From Prototheca cutis (Eukaryota; Chlorophyta; Trebouxiophyceae; Chlorellales; Chlorellaceae): a stretch of 64,000 nucleotides of DNA. The position numbers and the translations under genes were made by a program. Location: NCBI GenBank assembly GCA_002897115.2, contig BCIH01000002.1, positions 453,400 through 517,399 of the forward strand, given 5' to 3'. This document shows, piece after piece, positions 57,742-64,000 of the stretch; the first letter of the stretch is position 1; every line of letters begins with the position of its first letter. Below the pieces are notes generated by a model, which did no database searches, was not told the origin of the DNA, and was given only the letters and a program-made list of their open reading frames with translations.

Positions 57742-60700
57742 TCACTCGAGATTGGGCGGTGTGGGGTCTTCGTCGCCGCCGTTGTGTCCGGGGAATTCAA
57801 ACCCTCCGTCCTGGCCTGCTGATGTGGCCTCCGTGGAGCTCGGCAGCACCGTTCCCCCCGGCATGTCCCAGGGCGTATCCCACCCGGTGGACAGACTGGA
57901 CAGCATGCTGGGGTCGAGCACCGCCGGTACCATGCTGCCAGTGGGCGTCCCCGGATCCTGCGGCGTCCCGTCGGAAATCTGGGGCTCGACAATGGAATTT
58001 GCGACAGCAGCGCCGCCGTCCACTGTAGCCTGGACGCTCATGGTGCGGTCTCCAGACCGTGTCGCCAGCTGCGCAGGCGTCGCACCATGGTCGGTCGGAG
58101 TCGCAGCGTGCTCGCCCGTCGCTGTTGTGGGAGCGCCCTGTGACGCAGCCGGGTGCACACCTGCAACAGACTGCTGCTGCTGGACTGCCGCCTGGTTCTG
58201 GCGACTGGTCATCAGTTCCTGGTGCTGCTGGATCAGCTCCTGCATCAGCAGCGCTGGCAGCGGCACAAAGCCCGTGCCGCCGGCGCCCATGGGAGGAGGA
58301 AACTCTCCGGCTGCGGACGCCCCGGCAGAGGTCAGAGGCTGTGTCTGTGCGGCGGCGGCCATGCCAGGCATGGCGATGGGCATGCCAAAGGGCCAGGGCC
58401 ACCCCGCCCCCGGTGGCGGCTGGACAGGGTTCCCCGCTGCAGTCACGGGGACACCTCTCCCCGCCGGGGCGGCGGCATTCGCACCCACCCAGGCCAGCTG
58501 TGCCAGCGACCGGGGGTCGAAGCCGGGCGGTGGGCAGGGAGCAAACCCCGCCTGTGGTGCCGGCACGCCTTGCCCCGGAATCACCGTCCCAGGCCAGAAC
58601 CAGCCAGACGGCCATGCTGCTGCTGGTGCTGTGATAGGCACAGCGCTTGTTCCTGGTGCCACGGGTGCACCGCTGGGTGCCATTGTGGTGACGGGCGGTG
58701 CACTGGCCGCTGTCGCTCCGGGGGCTGCAGGAGACGTTGCAGCTCCCGCCGGCCGACCGCCGCTTGCCGGACTACCAATGGGCACGACAACTGCCGGCTG
58801 GTCAGCTCCGGGTGCCAGGCCCGATCCCCGGGTCTCAGACGCCGGCGACCGTGCCTGCTGCGCTGCATCTGGGAGCTGCGCCTGTGGTCGGCGTGCCTGG
58901 TGGCTGGGCGGTGTACTCCTGCTGGGCCCCACCCCCGCACCACCCCGGTTGTTGCCGCTCCCTGCACCTGCCGCCGACGCTCCAGCGCCATTGATCGCAG
59001 CTGATGGCAGCCACAGCCTGATGCGGTGTGTCGCAGTTGACCCAGGGGAAGCCGCTGTTGCCTGCCCTGCGGCATCACCGTTTTGGCTTGCCGCCGCCGG
59101 TGTTTGCCTGCTGCGTGATGGCACGGCGCCGCCGCCATCGTGTCCACTGCCGTGGTCACTGGCTCCACGTTGGCTCTGCACACGCTGACGCAGTGATGGC
59201 ACAGCTGCTGTCGCCGCTGCCAGTGGTTCAGAGGATCTGGCGAGCTGCGCGTCATGCGAGCGCGTGCCTGCCGCCGGCAGCTGGGACTGCGCCGTCGACG
59301 GCGCTCCTCCTGCCCTCGGCGCTTGGGCACCAACCCCATCGGCCATTGACGGCCGTCGATGCGCATCAGCAGCAGTGGCGGCGGCAGCGGACGCAGCGTC
59401 ATCCGACTCGTCTTCCGAAGAAGAAAGGAGGTCAATGACATCCGGTTCCGCAGCGGCGGCGGCCTCCCGCGCCCGTCGAAGGTGCAGTTCGTGCACCGCC
59501 GCCGCCGCCCGCCGCAGCTCTGCTTCCTCATCCGACTCATCGTCATCGGAGATGTTGGCACCCTGTGCGACACTGGGCTGCCCCACCTCAGTCTTGATGA
59601 TACCCAAGTGGTTCACGTCCGGGGACGAGCAGCTGACGACGCCATTCCGTTTGGCTTCAAAGTACGCCGTAATGGCTGACCTAACAACTGCGGGGTCGGC
59701 GGTGATCGAAAACCGTCCAAGTCCCGGCTCGCCCGCGGGTCTCCAGTGCCCTCTGTCGTCAACTTCGATGTCGTCGATGTCCTCGCCTGGCAGCGCGGCG
59801 AGCACAGCTGTGACGTACGTATCCGGCTGCAGTTCACGGACCGTCGAATTCCGCAGCGTGGTAGGGTCTTGCCACTTGCGATTGCGTGCCGCCAGCGCCA
59901 GGAACCCTGCCAGATCAAAGGGCTGCAGCCCGCTCGCATCCACAAACCTCGCGGGACGCTTCATTCTCGTCGTGGCCAGCGGGTCTCTTAACGACAACGC
60001 CAGAGTCTCGACCGCCACCTCGCTTTCGTCCCCGGCGACGCAGCGCGCGACGCGCTGCTCCGCTGTTCGAGGACTTTCCGGCCGCAGCATCAGCGAGGCC
60101 ACGGCGTCGACGCTCTGCCTTTTGACGTGCTGGAGCAGGCACGCCCATGCCCCGCTGTCCGCGGCGGCCAGACTGATGGTGTTCCGCCCAGGGACGAGCA
60201 GCGGGCCCAAGTCGGCAGGCTCGTCGCGGGCGTGCGCGCCCAGGGCGGTCCCGCCGTGGCGAATTGTGGGCCGCAGCGCGACGCCATTGACCCTCAGATC
60301 CGAGTGCCGCGGCCAGTGAACGCGGCAGGGCACGGTGTCTGTCAGCATCAGGCACGTGAGCTGGATGCGGTGCGTGGTGCGGTGTCGCGTGGCCAGCTCG
60401 ATTTGTTCTTTGGAGAGATACACGATCCGGTCGACGCCTTGCACAGCCTGCACGCCCTGCGCTGTGACCACAGGAGGCCGCCCGGGCAGTGGTCGCAGCC
60501 GCGTCGACTGCCACAGGTCGCCTTCAGCCAGCACCCAGAAGGGATCCGCGAGTGCCACCCGGCACCGTTCACACTTGTACGTCCCCGAAGCGGTCGCCTC
60601 CGCCGCGGCTTCGTTTGTCAGGCCCATGCATGCGGCGTGCTGCCTCGTACGGCAGCCAGGCGCTGTGCAGGTCACCATCACGCCCACCGCCCCGGCCGAC

Positions 60701-61167
60701 GGGCACAGGCACCGCACTGGAAGGCTGCTCCCCTTTGCCGTCGCAGCCGCTGCTGCCGTCACCCCATGGTCTGTGCTGGAAGGGTTTGCCTGGGGTAACA
60801 TCACACTGACCGGGTTGCCTCCACTACGACTACTAGCCCGTCCCCGGCCGCTCGCCGCAGACCCGGCCCCTCCTCCGGCGCCCAGTCCCGCCGCACGCTC
60901 GCCCAGCGGCCTGAGTGCCGACTCCAGCAAGGGGTCCGCCCGCGCTTTGGCAATGTGCTGCAGCAGCTTGAGCCCCGCGGCCCAGCGCTGCTCCCCATCG
61001 CCAGGCAGCATCTGGGCCGCCAGCGCGCCATAAAAACCTTGCAACTTGAACCGGAGGTCGCCCTTCAGCCCCGACTTGCCCAGGCCCAGCAGCGCCGAGG
61101 CCATTCGGAGCTCTGGGACTCTCAGCCCTAGGATGAGGGTTTCCGCCTCCCGCTCCTCGGGCAACAT
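57742..61167 (-). CDS. SIZ1: SIZ1/PIAS family SUMO ligase homologue with a degenerate SP-RING
   Basis: Intronless 1141 aa frame on the complement. Domains in the plant SIZ1 order: SAP (about residues 8-45, L-G-L-G-K-S-G-L-K-G-D-L); PHD finger (152-202, RCLC ... C-T-A-P-G-C ... H-A-A-C ... C-E-R-C, all eight ligands present); PINIT (about 245-360, VPCRVHWPRHSDLRVNGVAL, L-V-P-G-R-N-T-I-S-L, A-W-A-C-L-L-Q-H-V-K-R). The SP-RING position (about 392-455) reads SLRDPLATTRMKRPARFVDA, S-G-L-Q-P-F-D-L-A-G-F-L and N-R-K-W-Q-D-P-T-T-L. The scaffold is clear but every zinc ligand (C-P, C-x-H-x-x-C, W-Q-C-P-x-C) is replaced. A SUMO-interacting motif V-I-D-L-L-S-S-S-E-D-E-S lies at 577-588. The remaining half is A/P/G/Q-rich and disordered. 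Catalytic E3 activity is therefore doubtful. Confidence 0.85.
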   Translation of the reverse strand: MLPEEREAETLILGLRVPELRMASALLGLGKSGLKGDLRFKLQGFYGALAAQMLPGDGEQRWAAGLKLLQHIAKARADPLLESALRPLGERAAGLGAGGGAGSAASGRGRASSRSGGNPVSVMLPQANPSSTDHGVTAAAAATAKGSSLPVRCLCPSAGAVGVMVTCTAPGCRTRQHAACMGLTNEAAAEATASGTYKCERCRVALADPFWVLAEGDLWQSTRLRPLPGRPPVVTAQGVQAVQGVDRIVYLSKEQIELATRHRTTHRIQLTCLMLTDTVPCRVHWPRHSDLRVNGVALRPTIRHGGTALGAHARDEPADLGPLLVPGRNTISLAAADSGAWACLLQHVKRQSVDAVASLMLRPESPRTAEQRVARCVAGDESEVAVETLALSLRDPLATTRMKRPARFVDASGLQPFDLAGFLALAARNRKWQDPTTLRNSTVRELQPDTYVTAVLAALPGEDIDDIEVDDRGHWRPAGEPGLGRFSITADPAVVRSAITAYFEAKRNGVVSCSSPDVNHLGIIKTEVGQPSVAQGANISDDDESDEEAELRRAAAAVHELHLRRAREAAAAAEPDVIDLLSSSEDESDDAASAAAATAADAHRRPSMADGVGAQAPRAGGAPSTAQSQLPAAGTRSHDAQLARSSEPLAAATAAVPSLRQRVQSQRGASDHGSGHDGGGAVPSRSRQTPAAASQNGDAAGQATAASPGSTATHRIRLWLPSAAINGAGASAAGAGSGNNRGGAGVGPSRSTPPSHQARRPQAQLPDAAQQARSPASETRGSGLAPGADQPAVVVPIGSPASGGRPAGAATSPAAPGATAASAPPVTTMAPSGAPVAPGTSAVPITAPAAAWPSGWFWPGTVIPGQGVPAPQAGFAPCPPPGFDPRSLAQLAWVGANAAAPAGRGVPVTAAGNPVQPPPGAGWPWPFGMPIAMPGMAAAAQTQPLTSAGASAAGEFPPPMGAGGTGFVPLPALLMQELIQQHQELMTSRQNQAAVQQQQSVAGVHPAASQGAPTTATGEHAATPTDHGATPAQLATRSGDRTMSVQATVDGGAAVANSIVEPQISDGTPQDPGTPTGSMVPAVLDPSMLSSLSTGWDTPWDMPGGTVLPSSTEATSAGQDGGFEFPGHNGGDEDPTPPNLE

Positions 61168-61881
61168 GGCTTCCGTCTAACTCAAAGTGCACGCAATGCC
61201 ACAGGCACTGCAGTGGGCACTCACAGAGCCAAACCGCACCAGACGGCCGCAAAATCCCTGGGAGGGAGTCCTATGGCTCAGCGCTGTGGCCTGCACCGAC
61301 GTTAGCGCGAGAGGTGAAGAGTATTCAATGACTGGGGTCGGTGTGAGAAATGCAAACTGCATGTCCCCTGCGTTGAAGGCCACGGCGCCGTGCCAGGCCA
61401 AACCAAGAACACCCCCGTTGCTCAGGTGAGCCATTCAATCAAGGGGTCCTNAAGAGCCTGGCAGAGACTCAAGAGTTTGGTCCCCCGCCAAGTCAGTCGC
61501 AATCTGGCTACTGCCTTACCAGCGCAGAGCATGTGCATGCATGGACCGCACGACTTCATGGCGCAGGTCCCACGGGCCCTGCCAGACNTTCGTTCACGCA
61601 CGGTTGGCCAGCGCCAGCATCATATTCCGATCCCAAACATTGTCAAAAATCTCTAAATTGTAGCTGGACAAGATCCCAATCATTTAAGATCGATGCATGG
61701 ATCATGCTTGCGGCGTATGGGCGTTCCCCGACAAAAAATTTTCTCCACCCTTGGAACAGGGGATGCCTCGTGCTGAGCCACGACCCATCCCCAAGTGGAT
61801 AGTCCACGGAACGCCAAGGAGGCGTGAAAAGGATCCCCGCTCCCCTCCCAAGACCTCATCCGATCCAGGCATGATTTCAAG
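61168..61881. other. Divergent intergenic region
   Basis: Between the divergent SIZ1-like and DPM3 genes; promoters of both are expected. No motif assigned. Confidence 0.4.
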
Positions 61882-62450
61882 ATGCTCCGGATCGTCCGCC
61901 TGAGCATCAGCGGGGCGATTCTGAGCGCCATCTGGCTGCTGACGCTTGCAGTGTCGCCCCTGGAGTGGCACTCCGCCGTGGCCTGGGTGCGTGGGTGCGT
62001 ATGGGGGGATGTTACATACACGAGTGCAGGAATTTGATCACATTATGCTCAGCCGTCGGGATTCTTGCAGGCTCCCGTGGTTGCGGTGCTGGCATTTGGC
62101 TGCTACCTGCTGGCCAGTCTGATCAAGGGCGTGCTCACCTTCCGCACCGTGCCTGAGGAGTCCGAATACCTGAAACAGGCACGCTGGGGGGGGGGGGGGT
62201 GATTGTACGCGTGAGTGATATGCAAGGATGCGCCCGGAGTTTGCAGGGCTGCGTGGAGGTGCTGGGGGATTCAAACCCATGCTGCACCACCCTGCATGGT
62301 AAGAGGCTCGGGGGATCACAAACCCCCCTTTCCTCAAAGAGCAGAGACACGCACAAAGCACAAGCACAAACACTAGAACCTGACATCTTTCTGCAGGACA
62401 TCGCAAGGGCAAGAGCCGCACTGTCGCAGCTGGGCGTGCCCACTTCCTGA
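61882..62450 (+). CDS. DPM3: Dolichol-phosphate mannosyltransferase subunit 3
   Basis: Small ER membrane protein that tethers the catalytic DPM1 subunit; the complex makes dolichol-phosphate-mannose for N-glycans and GPI anchors. Exons 61882-61986, 62071-62178 and 62397-62450 (88 aa, the family length). The first membrane helix is ISGAILSAIWLLTLAVS and the second APVVAVLAFGCYLLASLIKG, followed by V-L-T-F-R-T-V-P-E-E-S-E-Y-L-K-Q and D-I-A-R-A-R-A-A-L-S-Q-L-G-V. This matches the conserved F-x-x-C/V-P-E-E/Q-A-x-x-L-Q-x-D-I-x-x-A-K end of DPM3. The second intron begins with GC (CAG then GCACGC) and contains a 13-base G run. The stop codon is only 20 bases before the next start codon. Confidence 0.88.
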
Positions 62451-62470
62451 AAAGAAGCATTTGTTGATCG

Positions 62471-63638
62471 ATGGCCGACCGCGACTATGCCGACGGCGGC
62501 GTGCTGCAGCTGTCGGGTGGGCGGTCTGAGCTGGACGCAGTGCTGGCGGCGGCTTCCCGCCGGGGTCAGGCTGTGCTTGTCCAGTTTAGCGCGCAGTGGT
62601 GCGGCCCTTGCCGCATGATGGTCCCCGTGGTCGCGGACGTTGCCCGGCGGCACGCGTCTCGTCTGGCGGCGGTGAAGACCGACATCGAGGCCACGCCGGC
62701 CAACCAGGCGCTAGCCGCCGAGCTGCGTGTGCAGTCGCTGCCCACATTCCAGGTTTATGTCAGCGGACGCCTAGTCGACAGCTTGCGTGGCGCCGACCGG
62801 GCCGGGCTGGAGCGACTGGTCCAATCTGCACTCACCACGGCCGGCCCGCCGCGGCGGCCGGGCGACATGGCCCGACGGTTGGCCGTGCAGCTGGCCAGGG
62901 TCAAGACGGCTGCGCCCGCGCCCGAGTTCATGGAGGCCGTGCGCACGCTGCTCCGGTTTGTGGGTAACGTGTTGGGGCAGCCNACGGAGCCCAAGTTCCG
63001 CCGCGTCAAGGCTGCCAACGCGGCCTTTTCTGCCAAGGCATGTCTGGTCTGTGTGGAGGCTGTTTGTTGTGTGGATTAGGATTTTTTGAGATTGTGCAGG
63101 GCGCTTGATGATTTGGGAAGAAGACCGTCGCCCACGTTCTGAATCCATGCAGCTGGGTCGGTGGCCCGGTGGCATAGAGGCCATGGAGGCCATCGGATTC
63201 AACCGCCGGGAGGAGGCGGCAGAGGTGGTGCTGGTCATGGACGACGTGCCAGAGGAGCTCGGTACCGTGAGAGACCTCCTGGAAGCCGCCATGCGCGGAT
63301 CCGGCCAGACCGCTGGGGCGGGGACGGCGGCGGGGGGGGCTGCAGGTGCAGCGGCACAAACCGCACCGGCAGTGCCATCAACAGCTGCGGCGAATTCGAA
63401 TGCAAGGCCGACCGACCCGGACACCACGGCGCCAGCTGTCGGTGGAAACGAGGCCACAGAGGCTTCGAGCGCCGATGCTTCCGGAGCGGCGCCGCAACCC
63501 GCACCCGCTGCACCCACAGCCGACGACGCGGCGCCCAGCCCTGCAGCGCTCACCTCGGACCAGAGTCGGGTGGCGGCCCTCATGGCCCGGGCTCTGGCAG
63601 ACATGTTCCAGGCTGGAGGTCCCGAGAACCGCCCGTGA
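62471..63638 (+). CDS. Thioredoxin-PUB domain protein
   Basis: Exons 62471-63037 and 63153-63638 (350 aa). An N-terminal thioredoxin domain has AVLVQFSAQWCGPCRMMVPV (redox Cys44 and Cys47) and cis-Pro in LRVQSLPTFQVYVSGRLVDS. Residues about 155-228 form a PUB-like domain split by the intron: APEFMEAVRTLLRFVGNVLG, EPKFRRVKAANAAFSAKLGR and W-P-G-G-I-E-A-M-E-A-I-G-F. PUB domains bind the C-terminus of the AAA-ATPase p97/CDC48. The final 100 residues are A/P/T-rich and disordered, ending with a helix (SRVAALMARALADMFQAGG). Together this suggests a thiol reductase or sensor acting at CDC48, which is inference. The intron starts with GC (AAG then GCATGT). It begins 20 bases after the DPM3 stop, on the same strand. 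Confidence 0.83.
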
Positions 63639-64000
63639 TGTCCGACTGCGCGTCTGACTGGTGGAGCGCCCCGTCCCCTGCTGGGTCCCGGCGCTCCGTT
63701 GATTGTGCCCAATCTGCCCCGCTCCCCCCTGCCCAATGCCTTACACCTGATGATCAGCTGTGCTTACAAGTGCTGTATGGTACACAAGGGTGCTTCGCAG
63801 CAGGGGTCAAGGTGCAACGCGTTACTGCCTCACAGTCACTGCCTCAGGCTCTGCAGCCAGGTCCTGACGCCAATGGAGGCCGAGCCCTCCATGAACCCGG
63901 ACGGGGGNCCGGCAACGCTCGCCTCCGTCGCAGCCTCCGTGTGGTACCCCTGCCGCTGCTTGTGCTGCATTGATGGGAAGGATGCAGTTGGAGCGCCGTG
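63639..64000. other. Downstream flank, nothing recognised
   Basis: 3' flank of the thioredoxin-PUB gene up to the window edge. No gene could be supported. Confidence 0.4.

Noticed and set aside
57671..59188. 505-codon open frame on the + strand
   Set aside because: Antisense to the SIZ1-like gene. High GC keeps the opposite strand open, and the A/P/G/C-rich translation has no domain.
61882..63638. DPM3 and thioredoxin-PUB read as one fused protein
   Set aside because: DPM3 ends with a proper stop at the family's normal length, and the thioredoxin has its own start codon 20 bases later.

Overview
This window is nuclear DNA from a green alga, most probably a small-genome trebouxiophyte of the Chlorella/Auxenochlorella type. 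The reasons are high-GC coding sequence, genes broken by many short introns (about 70 placed by hand), and plant-lineage forms of TOM40, starch synthase, a SIZ1-like SUMO ligase homologue, a calcium-dependent protein kinase and a serine acetyltransferase ending in YVI. The assembly carries scattered single ambiguous bases and one gap of about 115 N at 29446-29560. The species call is inference; no database was searched.

Layout. 1-342: tail of a Fanzor-type (eukaryotic TnpB-like) element. 560-4686 (+): copper P1B-ATPase. 5404-6316 (+): glyoxalase-I-like protein, incomplete. 6987-9907 (-): SET/MYND protein. 10436-13683 (+): starch synthase. 14503-15867 (+): SAND/TDBD-like nuclear protein. 16909-18108 (+): TOM40. 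18580-19618 (-): E2 enzyme UBC14. 19619-22973: gene-poor, with a decayed Fanzor fragment. 22974-24268 (-): UIM plus EF-hand-like protein. 24441-24844 (-): second Fanzor relic with its 3' element. 25107-26300 (+): FtsJ RNA methyltransferase. 26602-30828 (-): M3 organellar oligopeptidase. 31370-33651 (-): MscS-like channel. 34497-35980 (-): iron permease FTR1. 37406-38774 (+): serine acetyltransferase. 39372-42030 (+): CDPK. 42335-43631 (-): thioredoxin-fold/TPR protein. 43932-48242 (+): RecQ helicase. 48644-50592 (-): BET bromodomain protein. 51550-53861 (-): SQS1-like R3H/G-patch protein. 53862-56270: gene-poor, with a third Fanzor relic. 56271-57611 (+): short-chain dehydrogenase. 57742-61167 (-): SIZ1/PIAS homologue. 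61882-62450 (+): DPM3. 62471-63638 (+): thioredoxin-PUB protein.

These are mostly unrelated housekeeping genes and do not form a pathway. Loose themes are metal handling (Cu-ATPase, FTR1), organelle import and presequence clean-up (TOM40, M3 peptidase), ubiquitin/SUMO/chromatin (UBC14, SIZ1-like, SET/MYND, BET, PUB) and sulfur assimilation. No photosynthesis-specific gene is present.

The most unusual content is (i) at least four traces of Fanzor-type RNA-guided nuclease elements, two of which share a conserved non-coding 3' segment with a third solo copy at 51221-51356; (ii) a SIZ1 homologue whose SP-RING has lost every zinc ligand; and (iii) recurrent GC-AG introns. Exon boundaries come from splice consensus, frame continuity and family conservation, not from transcripts.
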